DNA of 64,000 nt from Salvia splendens (GCF_004379255.2 NC_056040.1:21278120-21342119), one strand, 5' to 3'. Shown: positions 32,181-45,144, numbered from the stretch's first letter. Notes: a model not told the origin generated them from the sequence alone. Made by a program: numbers and translations.

Positions 32181-32371
32181 ATTCCCTTCGTCTCTTAAAA
32201 ATAGAGAATTTGAAGATAACATGAGTTTTAATTTAAAATTGGTATAATTTTGGTTTAGAATGAGGTTCATCTCATAAGAAGGGATTGTGTATCATTATAA
32301 AGAAAAGTGAACTAATTTTATGGAACAAATTAAAAAATTATTATATTATTTGAGAATGGATGGATGGAGTA
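32181..32371. mobile_element. Degenerate Stowaway-like MITE
   Basis: TTCCCTTCGTCTCTTAAAAATAG at the left and GAATGGATGGATGGAG at the right look like worn Stowaway ends. The interior is AT-rich. Confidence 0.5.
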
Positions 32372-33055
32372 TTAGATAAAGTAATATTCCTGCAATTATG
32401 AAATGAGAGAATAATTCCGGGATGAATAAATAAAAACCTAACAGAATGGAATATTCCTCTTCTTAGACCGATTTTATGAAAAACCATGCTTGCGTCAACA
32501 AGCATGAGCCTGCTCCAAACTGATAAATGTGAAATAAATTATAAGGAATTAATTACGAATGTTCCATGCGCGATATGATTTGTCAATTGTTATTTTAGAA
32601 ATTTGAGACTTGTTCATTGACTTCCCATATAAAACTATACTTGATTTTATAATCTAGCATTATTTTACATACGTATGTATTATTGCCGCACTCATTTTCC
32701 GTGTTTTTATGTTCTCCCTTATTCCCTCCCTATATTATTATTAGGATGGCTTTGTTAATTGTATGGTTAAATATATAATTTTTTTATTTGTTCTTGGTGT
32801 ATCAATTAATTTATTACGTTTCTCTGTCTTTAATCCTACAATAATCAATATATTTTAATTTATGAATTTTAAAACTTTAATCACTCGTACGACATGATCA
32901 AACTGTGTTAACTAGACACGATTCCACGGGTGAACAGATTAGAGAAAAAGAAGAGGACATGGAAAATTTTTAACCCAATATTGGTATGGTTTAAACATCC
33001 TTTTATCATTAGTTGGTAGTAAAATTGGTATCTTATTAGTGAACAAAATACCCGG
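32372..33055. other. Intergenic and NUDT 3' flank
   Basis: AT-rich sequence. The part near 33055 is the probable 3' untranslated region of the Nudix gene. No other gene was seen. Confidence 0.4.
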
Positions 33056-34576
33056 CTAATTGGTGATATCCTTGTAATACAAATAGGACATCTTCCCATC
33101 AAATTTTGATACAACACGATGTGCTTCGAATCCACTGTATTTTTTGTCGTTGGCCGCCATACAAATTTCCATCACCCTTTTTAGCATCTCATCTTCTTTG
33201 TAAAATTGCTGGCTTAGCAGTTCATCCACACTTATCCACTGTTCATTTACATAACCAAAATGAGCATCCTAACAAATAATAGTAATTGCTTGGTATATAT
33301 ATTTTGATATATCTACCTTAGCGTCCTCAATTTCATTTTCATCAATTTGGATTTCCAAGGATAATGGCTTAAGCATGCATACAAATAGCAAGTCTGATTT
33401 CTCAAATGCAACTCTGTGTACATGCCTGCATTTCAATCACAATAAATTGAAATTTCATAAAATATATACTAATACTACAAATTAAATTAAGAAAGCCCAA
33501 CTACTAATTGTGATGGAAAACTCACCTAAAAGCTACCAGCTCCATGAATTCTGTATCAATCTGTAATGTAAATCAATCCATATTAGTCTATGGTGTTGAT
33601 CTATATATTATGCCCGGGAAAATCGACGAGAATCCTTACCCCGGTTTCTTCTTTAACCTCTCTCACTGCTCCTGAAAACAATTCTTCAGACTGTACAATA
33701 AATATGATCAAACTAGTTTAATTTTTGTTGCCAAACCAAATTTTAGCATTTCTAAAGAATAAAGAATATTGACATACCTTGTCTATGAATCCAGTTGGCA
33801 ATTTCCATACTCCAGAGCAGCTACATGACCATTTTTCTTTCACTACAAGAACCTGATCATTTTTTGGATCAATTATCACCCATTTTTGTACAGTTATAAA
33901 TCACCCCTAGCCAATTTTTTTTTTTTAAAAATAAAAATATTTTTGAAGTTATTTAGGTCATTAGTTAACACCTGGTTGTTGAGGTTGAGAACAAAGGTAG
34001 CGATGCCTATTTGGTGCGATGGGCCACACGGCAGCGAACAGGGCTCGTCCGGAATCCAGTAGGTCAGCATAACATATCCATCTTCGGCATCACGGTACGA
34101 GAAACCCTCCTTCACCATGAATCATGCAAATTAATAATCTGTAGGGGTACAAGGAGAGAAAGACAGAGAAATAGATGCCTTAATCGCGACGGGAACGAGC
34201 TCAGCTTGGTCTTGAAATAGCTTTAGCCATACTCCCTTCTTCCCCTGTTGCATATGAAAACAACGTAACATAACATAACATAACATAACATAACATAACA
34301 TAACATAACATAACATAACATAATCAGAAGAGAAACTACAACCTCGGATCTCCACAAGGCTAACGAAGATTGGAGCTGCGATGCAAAAACATCTGCACAA
34401 GACGGCAAGCTTGCTGGATCTATAACCACTCCATGGTACCCATCATCCCTCCACCTTACCACCCCACCTCCCGTTTTCGATGTCACGACGTTTCCATGCT
34501 TGCTGCCGGCGTGCAATTGCCAAGACTTGTTGTGTCTTGAGAAACTGGGAATGTGGCAGAATGCTATTGCTGACAT
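33056..34576 (-). CDS. NUDT8: Nudix hydrolase, NUDT8-like, 8 exons, 296 aa
   Basis: The product belongs to the plant NUDT2/5/6/7/8/10 group, which hydrolyses nucleoside diphosphates linked to another group, such as ADP-ribose or NADH; the exact substrate cannot be read here. Exons: 34576-34343, 34244-34179, 34109-33972, 33852-33778, 33690-33640, 33560-33526, 33425-33317 and 33238-33056, summing to 891 nt. An N-terminal pre-Nudix domain (WRDDGYHGVVIDPASLPS, KKGVWLKLFQDQAELVPVAI, GYVMLTYWIPDEP) is followed by the Nudix box, GFIDKSEELFSGAVREVKEE and TGI (about residues 158-180), matching GX5EX7REUXEEXGU exactly. The C-terminus (HRVVSKFDGKMSYLYY) resembles Arabidopsis NUDT8. Intron 2 appears to use a GC donor (AAG|GCATCT) to give ...AIK|EGF, as the family alignment demands. 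The short first-exon N-terminus has no clear targeting signal. Confidence 0.9.
34264..34322. repeat. (TAACA)n pentanucleotide microsatellite in NUDT intron 1
   Basis: About twelve perfect copies of TAACA lie within the 98-bp first intron of the NUDT8-like gene, starting about 20 bp from the donor. The minus-strand frame through it gives a Met-Leu-Cys-Tyr-Val repeat, an artefact of the microsatellite. Confidence 0.93.
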
Positions 34577-37500
34577 GCTTTATTTATTTAATTTAACACC
34601 CTTTTCGGTTTTCAATAGATTTATATATACAGACATCGAGCTTAGTTGCTGGATGGGAATAGCATCTTCTGCAACTGTGAATACTACTTATCAAAATACT
34701 CTGTTTTTACAAACTACTTAAATTCGCCAATATCCACAATATTGAATGTGCTTATTCCTACAAATATCCATAATTATAGAATATGAACATATTGATATTC
34801 TTATTCGACAAGAATCCAACATTGGTTTTAAGGAGACTCGGCATCTTCAATTCCTACCAAAAATTTCATTAATTGCAAAATAGGAGCAGGATCACTTTAT
34901 TCTGAACCAGTGCAAAATAATTAATCAGATTAGTTTAATTTTTTTTAAACTCAATCTCAACCGAGCAGGATTTCAAACTAGTCTATTGGGTTAATCAGAT
35001 TAAAAGCTAATAATAATATAAAAATCTTATACTTATAATATATAAACATATATAAAAATCAAATTACTTAAATCATCTAACATCATAAAATTGCACAAAT
35101 ATATCCAAAAGGTTCGAAAATCGAAATCCGAACTACAAAATCCGAACCCGGAAAATGAAATTGCACAAATATATCCAAAATACCAAAATAATTGAAAATC
35201 CAAAAATTTATTTTCTACTATAAATAAGACAAAATATATATTGTGTGAACCAAATAACATATCCGAACAATTTTCATAACATTTATTAATAGATTATGTT
35301 TATGATTGATCTTGACATGTTAAAAAACTTAATTAAAGATTTATTAAACTTGAACACAAAACACCTCAATAAATCTTAAACCATATTTTCGAATTTGAAA
35401 TATTTTTTATAGTAATTTAAATTCTGCAGAAGCACTGTTGCACCTAAAGTCAGTTAATCAAATTATGAGCCGAGCATTAACAATTGCAAGTTAATCGGTT
35501 TAAAATGTACTAGTACTATTCTTACTCTCTAAATTTAACCAAATATTCAAATTATTCATATACATATTTATAACTACATTATCATCCCTAATATTCGTAC
35601 ACGTACGTAGACATAGTTATGATGTAGTAGCTAATTTTAAGTTCTCGTTAGAATAAATTAAACTTTATCTTTATTTAAATAATAAATTTGATTATCCTAA
35701 TAATAAATATAATATGAATATGAGTAATGATAATATGAATATAAGTGTTTATAAATAAAAATGAACAAAAAAAATATGAATATGATGATAATATATGGAT
35801 TAAAGGCTAACGGTGCTTTCTAGAAATGTTGAGCGGCAAACCGCAAATATAATGAATTGGATGCATGTTTAGCCTTAATACTTCACCAATTCAATAAATA
35901 ATGGTTTATTATTGTCATTTTAGTAAGATCTACTCATTTTCGTTTAAAACAGTAATATATTATCTTTAATACTAGTACTGTAGTACTATATTGATTTATT
36001 ATGACCCACCACATTAATCATTAGTAATACCACTCTGTCACATTCCAAATACCTATTTTTTTCCCTTTTAAGTTGTCTTATTTTCCTTTCAAAATAAAAT
36101 TTGTGGGGCCATATCCCTTTTTAACAATACAAATTTGGTAGAAGACCAACTAATTATCTACATTCTCTCCTATTGAACCCTGTTTTAAAATATGAGATGC
36201 TTCATATGAAACGGAGAAATTATTATTTATAATTAAAATGAAACTAGCTATCTATTTATCCAAAATATACATAATTACTTTATTAAAACTTGAGGCATAC
36301 CATTTTAGATCAGTTATTGTTTAGGGATGGAGTTGGTGTATATATATAGTATTCAATATTATTTTCATAATTAATTTCGGATCCAGACACTTCTTTTGAG
36401 TCATTGAGTAAGAGAAATTGATCTTTTTTTCAGTATTTGAAAACACATTAAAAATAATAACTTTTCATTTTAGTCATTATAGAAATTCAGAAAAGAATGA
36501 ATATTACCTTAATGGTTTAATAGTTCTCGTGTGGGGTTGTGATATAAAACAAAAAAAAAATTGCATATTTTCGCAAAAACAGAAATGAGATATAGGCGAA
36601 TACTAAAATACTAAAAAAAAATGAAAACCAAAAAATACACAATTTGTGTACTCGTCATGGGTTCCATAAATCACAAAAAATTGAACCAAAGTGAGATAAA
36701 GTTGTTAAAAAAAACGTACAAAGGCTAAATTGAGGAGAAGACAGGCTTTTTGTGGAATTTACGCATTCTAGATAGATATTCAAGGGCGTATAATTAGGAA
36801 ATGGTGTATATATATTTCCATGTATTTCGTGATTGGTCGATTTTTTTAAATGGAAAAACATAATACCTGCTTTAAAATACAAATACCAGACTGATAATGA
36901 ATAAAAACAATCATAAGGTTAATAACATTATGCTCTCTGCAACTGCAAACAATGCTGTAAAGCCTTCATCATTTATTTCTTTGACCATATAAACATGCAT
37001 GAATACAGAAAAACAATTAAATCTGCGAAAGTTAGAATAGAGAGGAGTGGGCCACACAAGAAAATCTCACAAGTGGCTCCTATAAACATATTTTTAAATT
37101 GTTTTTTATATATACAATTTTTTGTAATGTTTTAATTGTTTATTGTATAAAATACTATAATCAGTACATATTATTAAATAAGTAATATGTATAGGGACGA
37201 CGTAATAGTACAGTTTATGTTTTAGCAAAACACATTGCTAAAACAAGCCGATTTTATGAATAATTGTCATTTTTCTTTAAATAGAAAATCAATAATAATT
37301 TCAGATTTATGTATGATGACTCAAAAAATCAACCTATTAACGAAGAGACATGATTTTACGTAAAATGTGATTTGGAGTCAATTAAAATATTGTTTGTTTG
37401 GATTTAGGCTTTCTATAGGGAGTAAATTAATTAGGAGGGGTGCTTAGACCCAAAGTCTTGTTAATTAAATACTAGTATAGTATGTATGTAATTGTAAACG

Positions 37501-38312
37501 GTATAAGTAGTATTAAAGGGGAAGATAAAATAGTAATTAAGGATTAAATTATTAAAAGGGATGGGGATAGTGGTGGTGGTGGTCAATCAAGTATGCTGGC
37601 AGCTCGCCTTGCATATCAAGCAATGTTTGTATACTTCACTCCTCTCTCTCTCTCTAAAAACATTCATGCCAAAAGATGATGTTCAGCACTCCACCTCGAA
37701 ACCCATGTGAGCTACTGTGTTTATATCTTTATATATATATATATATACTTTTTTTCTTTTCTTCATGGGCTATGTGGGTATATTAACTGTCCCTCTTGTA
37801 TACAAATTATTCTCATTTAGAAATATAATGGATATATGTTATATGTATAGTACATAATTCAAAATTATGTATGATTCTGGTTCACACTGAACCCTTATAG
37901 ACATGTACATTTAGCAAGATTAGATTAATACCCTCTATTTCGTAAAAATAGGTAATAAGGATGACATATGTTTTAATGTGTAATTGGTAAATTAAAAAAG
38001 AATTAGAAATAGTAGTTGAAATAGTGTAGTAGATGATAAAGCCCTTAAATGATAAAGTAAAATAGAAGGAGAAAAGATTTCCATAAATATATATGGACTA
38101 TTTCTATGGGACAAGCGAAAAATGAAATTCAGCCTATTTTTATAGCATATGGGAAGTATATTAGTAGTCATTTAATTAAAATACCACCAAACTAAAGAAA
38201 TTCCGCCCTCTGTTTACATATAAAGACAAATTTTCCTCACATAGAAAGAGCACATATATTTCGTTGGGATAGCGTCGTAATGATAAAGTTAATATTTTTA
38301 AGGTTGAGATAT
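34577..38312. other. Long AT-rich intergenic region
   Basis: No gene is seen. It contains AAATTGCACAAATATATCC twice (about 35088 and 35158), short (CT)n and (TA)n runs near 37640 and 37730, and a possible worn Stowaway-like pair near 36040 and 36220. All long frames are low-complexity and unrecognised. Confidence 0.5.
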
Positions 38313-38671
38313 CACGTGTTCGAATCTTTAATATCTCTACAAGGGAATTTTACTTTTAAAATTAGCAAAGATAAATAAAAATATAATTGTATTCGCTTTA
38401 ATATCTCTGCGAGGCTTTTACTTTTGAAATCAACAAAGATAAATAAAAATATAGATGTGCTCGAATCTTTAATATCTCTACGCGGGCTTTTACTTTTGAA
38501 ATTAGCAAAGGTAAATAAAAATATAGTTGTGTTCGAATCTTTATATCTCTACGAGGGGCTTTTACTTTTGAAATTAGCAAAGATAAATAAAAATATAGTT
38601 GTGTTCGAATCTTTAATATCTCTACGAGAGACTTTTACTTCTAAAAATTAGCCAAGATAAATAAAAATATG
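38313..38671. repeat. About 70-bp tandem repeat, 5 copies
   Basis: Units contain TCGAATCTTTAATATCTCTACGAGGG.CTTTTACTTTTGAAATTAGCAAAGATAAATAAAAATATAG (shown only as a consensus outline). Copies start near 38313, 38387, 38457, 38529 and 38602, with period 68-74 bp because of small indels. Overlapping frames on both strands are repeat artefacts. Confidence 0.88.
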
Positions 38672-39480
38672 CTATAGATTAATCTTTTTTCTTACGTTGG
38701 GTGATTGATATTTTACTGTAAGTTAAGGCCAATAACTACATGATGTGATCCTCGCCTCGCACCTCTAGTTGGATGTATTCATATTTGCTCGCAACTCCCC
38801 TCTTTTGATCTTGCTAATTTTACTAGATTTGTATCACATTGAAAACTAATTGTTATTCCAACCGAGGCTCAGACCACAACTTCTATCTTTGAGCTAATTT
38901 TACTAGATTCGTAACAAGGATAAAATTAGCCAATCTTATATCTTATCAATCATTACAACTAAGCACCCTATAGACTAATCCCACTTGAAAGCGCCATTGA
39001 ATTCCCATATAGTCCAAAAAATTAATACACATCTTAAATGGGAAAATATAATTGAAAATTTAGTTGTAACTGAAGCATTTTTCTTTTTCTATTTCATTTC
39101 CCCCCTTCGGCGTTGCGTATTTAACAAAATCGCTAAAGCGTCGCAAATAATTTTGTTTTCATTCAATTTTTTCAAACCATGGCAAATCAAGTCACACTAC
39201 CACAGTAAATATAATAAAAATTAGTACAAATTAAAATAGGTATAGGTAGATTAATTTGAGTTTGGGTTGGCTAAATGCTTTTGAGTGTGTGGTTTAATTT
39301 AACAACTTTTGCTTTACTAGTCAAGGAGACTCACCCCTTAGATAAGGTAACCTTTATTTACTATACCAGAATCCAAAATCCCAAATTCTCTCTCTCACGC
39401 ACACACAGAAGGTGAGGTGAGGTAAGCTTATATTAGCAGAGATAGAGAGGGAGAGTTAAAGGTAGTAATATAGGGCGTCT
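38672..39480. other. NAC gene upstream region
   Basis: AT-rich, with no gene recognised. The last 100-150 bp have CT/GA-rich tracts typical of plant core promoters (CTCTCTCTC near 39390 and AGAGAGGGAGAG near 39445). Confidence 0.4.
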
Positions 39481-39839
39481 TTTCCTTTATATCTCTCTCT
39501 CTCACTACTTGGTTCAGTTAAAGTTGAAGGAAATTCTGGTGTTTTTTCCATGGTTAAAGCACCTCCTCTCCTCACCTTCTAATTTTTTTATATTTGTATC
39601 TCTTTCCTCTCATCTCTCTCAATTTTCTATAAGAATAGATTCCTTCTTCAAAGATTGAATTTTTTCTTTTTTTAAGTATTAATTTCATTCCTGATCATGC
39701 ACAGTACTACTATATCTCTATACATGTATCATTCTTGAATCCTCTTTTTGTTTAAAAATTAAAACAATCGATGGCGTTAAGGTTGGTATATGTGATGTGC
39801 AGAGTAATTTAGCAAGGATAGGATCTGTTTGGTTGAGCG
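39481..39839 (+). promoter_or_regulatory. Leader of the NAC075-like gene with candidate uORFs
   Basis: Three short frames precede the main ATG: 39550-39582 (10 codons plus stop), 39697-39738 and 39771-39812 (13 codons each plus stop). TGTGCAG at about 39796-39802 could be the acceptor of a 5'-UTR intron, in which case some of these would be spliced out. Which of them are in the mature leader is unknown. Confidence 0.35.
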
Positions 39840-42800
39840 ATGAATAAGAATAGTCAGGTGAGCAGTTCGGATCTCATCGATGCAAAGTTGGAAGAGCATC
39901 AATTGTGCGTATCCAAACAGTGTCCTGGCTGTGGACACAAGCTCGAAGGCAAGCCGGTATGGATATAATTTTATTCTTTTATTTTATGTAAATATATCTT
40001 ATTATTAATTGATCGGGTCGGGTCAGGATTGGGTGGGTCTACCCGCCGGAGTGAAATTCGACCCGACGGACCAGGAGCTTATCGAGCATCTGGAAGCCAA
40101 AGTGGAAGGGAATCACTCCAAATCTCATCCTTTGATTGATGAATTCATCCCCACCATTGAGGGTGAAGATGGGATTTGCTACACTCACCCTGAGAAACTT
40201 CCTGGTCACATCTACCTTCCATCTTTCTTTTTACTGGTGATAGGGTTTTTGTTTATCTGCGATCAATATATATTTATTGTGATTAATTTGTTAGACCTAA
40301 TTTGAATTTTTCTTTTTTTAATTTTTGTGCAGGAGTGACAAGAGATGGATTGAGTAGGCACTTTTTCCACCGGCCGTCGAAGGCGTACACCACCGGCACC
40401 AGGAAGCGGCGGAGGATCCAAACGGAATGCGACTTGAAAGGCGGGGAGACGCGGTGGCACAAGACCGGGAAGACGAGGCCGGTCATGCTCAACGGAGAGC
40501 AGGAGGGGTGCAAGAAGATCTTAGTGCTGTATACTAATTTTGGCAAAAATCGGAAGCCGGAGAAGACGAATTGGGTAATGCATCAGTATCATTTAGGGAA
40601 GCACGAGGAGGAGAGGGAAGGCGAGCTCGTCGTCTCCAAGATTTTCTACCAGACGCAGCCGCGCCAGTGCAACTGGACGGAGAGAGCCCCCGCCCCCGCC
40701 ATTGCTGGAGACATAAGGAAAGAGAGTGGGAGCTGCTCTTCTTTAAAGGAAATCATCCCTCAAATTACAGATGATTTCTCAGCAGTTGCCGCCGCCGCCA
40801 TCAGCATTGCCGCTCCGGTTTTCACCGGCATCGATATTCATCAGCTTAAAGCCGATCACTTCGGTTATCTCCCTTACAGAAAATTGTTTGATGAGGTATC
40901 TTTCCATATCACATTTCTTTTTATTTCAGTTATTTTGTTTTGTCACACTATATTCAAATTTTAATTTATTTTCACACAATGTGTAACAACGTCAAATTAA
41001 CTTTTGACATTCTTCTCTATATTGTTAAATTTGATGATACAAAGAAAAGAACATCTTAATTCCCACATTCCCATTGCTTGTGCCAAAAGCATGAAAATCA
41101 TATCGAAACTTTCTTGATAATAACATCCCGCTAATAAAAACTTAACCAGTAATTCACCCACCAAAAATCCAAATAAAATGTGCCTATAATGTTATATTAA
41201 AATTAAATTAAATTAAATGAGATGTTTGCATCATTAGGGTGGAAGCATGGGGGAGGCTTCAATAGCAAGGGAAGGAGCCGGCACATGTGAAGAGCGTGCC
41301 TTCCCGCAGCATGACGTGAACCAGCAACAGCAGATTACCGCCACCGCGTTTCACATAAGCCGGCCATCTCAGTCCATCTCCACCATCATCTCTCCTCCAC
41401 CGCTCCATCACACCTCCATTATTCTCGACCAAGATCACCCCTTCCATGTCCCAAGAATCATGCTCCCCAACGAAAATCACCAGGTACGTCTTACCAACTA
41501 AGTTGTGCTTCATCGTATATATAAATGCGCATGTTGTTTCGATTTTCATTCTCCATTATAAAATTCAGGAAACCACAATTTCCACTATACATTTTGATCA
41601 TAGATAAAGAAAACATTTAAGTAGAGGATGGTATATTTAATTTCTTATAATGAACACTAATAAAAAAAAACAAGAGTGCAAGCTATATTAAATCTTGAAA
41701 CAATAAAAGATGTTACTGAAAACCAAACATGCATAATGAACCATGCAATTCAGTGTCTGACAATGATGGCTTAAATAAAAAAACTTCAAAAAACAGAAAT
41801 CCAAGTTAGTCTCTTCCATGTTTATTTATAAAACTAGAGTAGAGAGTTTCTCATCTTTTAGCAGACAATGCATGATCACATACATGATGATGTTAGAAAA
41901 AAAAAAAAAATAATAATAATAATAATAATATATTTCAGCGTCGTCAGCAGCAGCAACAACAACATCATAAACTTGGGGGAAGGTCTGCATCTGGATTGGA
42001 GGAACTCATCATGGGATGCACCTCAACTGACACCAAAGAGGTAATATTACAATTTTCACCTTTTTGACTCTCAAAATCCATGCTTCCTATGTGTCAATTT
42101 AAGAACTGCTTAAAAGAAAAAGGTGAACTTAGATATGAAAATCTGTTTCTCTAATTATATTTGTAGGGTTATATATACTGTATTTTATTCCATTCAATAA
42201 AAATTAATATTATGATTAAATAACAAGAAAAGAGATACTAGAAGCCTTTTCTTTTTCTTTTTTCCCACATCCTCCACTTTATCTTCTTTTTCTTTCCAAT
42301 CTAGAGTTTTAAGATAAATCTCCACACCTCAATATGACCATCTTTCTCTTCAAAAAATTTGTAATCGTAGTCGATAATTTTCCGTTTTAATAAAGAGGGA
42401 ATTTGGCGAAATTAATCTTGTATTGTGTCTAATATTTTCTTTTACTACTTAGCTGTGTGCATTTAGCAAAGTGTGAAACTGAAAGCCATCAAGGGCGGAA
42501 GCCACGGCAAGAATCCCCCTTTATTTCATCATAAATATAAAATGATTAAATGGAGCTCACTTTTTGTTTATAGTCTGAAATATTTTTTCCTAACACTAGT
42601 AGAAGTAGTACGAACGAATATAATAAAGACCAAGAAAAGCGATATCATTAGATGTACTTTAGAATATAATCAGAAGACATATTTTACTCATAAAATTTAA
42701 ATATTTACTATATCCATAATAAGTTGGAAGAAAAGGAGATGGAGGGTTCTTCACCCGAAATCTTTCCTTTATGCTCGTGGTATCCTAGGAAAACAAAGAG

Positions 42801-43489
42801 ACCGTTTATTCAGTTATTACTATATGCCTAACTTACTGCACGGAAAATTTCTTCCTTGAAATCAAATTTGGTAAAGTTCCATATTCATAAAAACTAAAAG
42901 GGGGTGTTCATATGTATTCTTCTCGTGTCGATAAGATAAGGACAAGATAATTTCATATTAACGGATTGTGTACTTATAACACTCAAATATTCAACGCATG
43001 TTTGGCAGGGTAGATAACTCATCTAGGGATAGAATTCTATGAACAAAAATGTCATTTTTGTTCATAGAATTGCAGTATACTATAATTTATTTACTAGTTA
43101 GGGTTTCCACTCCTTATAAATTATGCCATGCTCATGCCGAGCAGATTCTTGGTAGGTTATGTTTTTTTGTATGATCTAATGTACTATAGGGTTGATTAAG
43201 AGAGAGACAATGTGCAATGATATGTATGGAGGACTCCCTCCGTCTCATTAAATATAAAACGTTTGCTTTTCGGCACATGATTTTATACAGTATTGTGTTG
43301 TGAGTTAATAAAGAGAGAATAAAGTAAGAGAAATGAAAACGTTGTTTCTAATTTAAGAAACGTTGTATTTGTAATGAGATTGAGTGGTTGGAATTGCAGG
43401 AATCATCAATGGCGAACCAACAAGAAGCAGAATGGATGAAGTACTCGACATTCTGGCCGGAGCCAGACAACCAGGATCATCATGGATAG
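39840..43489 (+). CDS. NAC075: NAC domain transcription factor, NAC075-like, 6 coding exons, 431 aa
   Basis: Exons: 39840-39956, 40027-40204, 40333-40895, 41238-41483, 41939-42040 and 43400-43489, GT-AG, summing to 1296 nt. The start [20 protein letters not shown] is the first ATG of the exon and matches the family. A Cys-rich N-terminus ([11 protein letters not shown]) precedes the NAC domain, at about 40-210 ([79 protein letters not shown]). The C-terminal activation region has a Gln run, [17 protein letters not shown] and a conserved end ([20 protein letters not shown]). This domain arrangement is that of the NAC075/NAC008/SND2 subgroup, nuclear DNA-binding regulators linked to vascular and secondary-wall development. 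Intron 5 (1.36 kb) has collected a Stowaway element and a perfect palindrome. Confidence 0.94.
41895..41930. repeat. Poly(A)/(TAA)n tract before NAC exon 5
   Basis: A run of about 15 A followed by about seven TAA units lies eight bases before the acceptor of NAC exon 5. A short TATTTCAG completes the splice site. Confidence 0.85.
43033..43071. repeat. 39-bp perfect inverted repeat in NAC intron 5
   Basis: Arms AATTCTATGAACAAAAATG and CATTTTTGTTCATAGAATT are exact complements of 19 bp separated by one T. No terminal repeats of a known MITE were identified around it. Confidence 0.9.
43234..43388. mobile_element. Worn Stowaway MITE in NAC intron 5
   Basis: The left end CTCCCTCCGTCTCATTAAAT is clear. 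The right end near 43370-43388 (TGTAATGAGATTGAGTGG) is degenerate. It ends about 10 bp before the acceptor of the last NAC exon. Confidence 0.55.
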
Positions 43490-44974
43490 AAACAAACAAC
43501 CACAAATCATTACTTGTAAGTGCCTGTCTGCAGGGACCAATATCCTCTTTCTCTCTTTTTCACAGCGGTCACAAACTGAACTAACTGTTCAAACAAAACC
43601 CATGTTGCAAAAGAAACAAAAGAGAGGAAAAAAGAAACAAAATTAAAGGAAAAAGGCGGCTCTCTACTGAGAAGAGAGAGAGAATCATCACCGACGTCGA
43701 AAGCGATAAATTCTTGCTGCATGAAAATCATCACCATCATCATTGCTATACCGTCTTTATACATACTATATGTTTATTCCTTGTTATTATTTGTTCATTT
43801 TAAGTTCACTTTTTTTTTGTATAATTTTGTTACACCAAAGAATTATAGATACTAAACCACAATATTGGAAATTCAAATGTAAACTGTGTTTATATTTTAC
43901 ATGCATTTACTAAATATCTAAGCATATTGACTGTGGTAGTTTATGAGGTGTGATCAATTGCTAACTCACCTCTTAATTGCTAACTACAACTAATCTAAGA
44001 TCATAGAAGTTTGGAGATCTAATGGTCTATAAATTGGCCTGTGTAATTTCATTTTTTATTTTTAAATATTGAAAATATAAGAATAACTACCAAATTTAAG
44101 GTTGATGAACATTCTATCAATATAGTGTATTAAATATGTCAACACGAATACATGAAAACGTAAATACAATTTCATGTTGACATTATCTATGTACTATATT
44201 GACATATTTTGCAAGTTGTATTGACATAAACTGCTGCACGAATTAGATGAAAATTCACGAAAATATTATCAAATTTTGACATCGAAACATATGCATGTAG
44301 GATCTCGTTGTAATCCTTATAAAATTATCTTTAATTTGATATATGTTGTGTTAAAAAATAATTTAAATCAAGATTGTTATATGCATTTAAAGTTTTAAGC
44401 TATTTTTAAAAAGTTAGTTATAACTAACTTTTTGTTAATTGACATTAATACTCTTAATTGACATTTTTGCATATATGTTATTATAAACATATATTTAGGC
44501 ATTATTTGTTCTAATGTAAAATGAGATGAAATATTTTTGCATCTAAAATTCTTCAAAATTGAAGATAAATTTTATCTTTGTATATATGTATAGTGGAGAG
44601 TGGGGTCCACATTATTACTAGTGTAGTTGAATTTCCAAATATAGAAAGTTCATACGTTTTTAGGGACGGACTAAAAGAAAATAGTTCTTACTTTTCAGGA
44701 ACGGAATAAGTAAATTTTTACTATAATATGCCTTCTCTCACTATATATAGAGCAACCTTATTATTTAGCCTAATAGAAGGGAATATTGATCGGCGTCGCT
44801 AAAATAATTCTTCCTCTAACTCATAAAATTAGATTACTTTTATCACTTTGGTTCATCTTATAAAATATGAATTCCTATTCTTGGTAAAAAAAAGTTCTAA
44901 TGATGTGAGCCTCATTTTCCACTAACAATACTTTAATCACATTTTTTATATATCGGTACTTTACTAATTATATA
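43490..44974. other. NAC 3' flank and intergenic
   Basis: The first few hundred bases are the probable 3' untranslated region. The rest is AT-rich with no gene recognised. Confidence 0.45.
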
Positions 44975-45144
44975 CTCCCTCCGTCCCACTCTAATTGAAA
45001 CATTTTTCATTCTAAATGACACATTTCTAAATGTAGAAACACCCCCCTCTCTTTCTTTATTCTCTTTACTTTACTCACAAAACAACACCAAATAAAACCT
45101 CGTGACAAATTGGAAATGCTCCACTTAAAATGGGATGGAGGGAG
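44975..45144. mobile_element. Stowaway MITE
   Basis: Ends CTCCCTCCGTCCCACTCTAA and AAAATGGGATGGAGGGAG are inverted, with TA at the left. Length is about 170 bp. Confidence 0.78.

Noticed and set aside
34131..34400. Minus-strand frame encoding Met-Leu-Cys-Tyr-Val repeats
   Set aside because: It is the translation of the TAACA microsatellite in NUDT intron 1, with no other support for coding.
38313..38671. Regular direct repeats that superficially suggest a CRISPR array
   Set aside because: The units are contiguous tandem copies without unique spacers, and the DNA is a plant nuclear genome.
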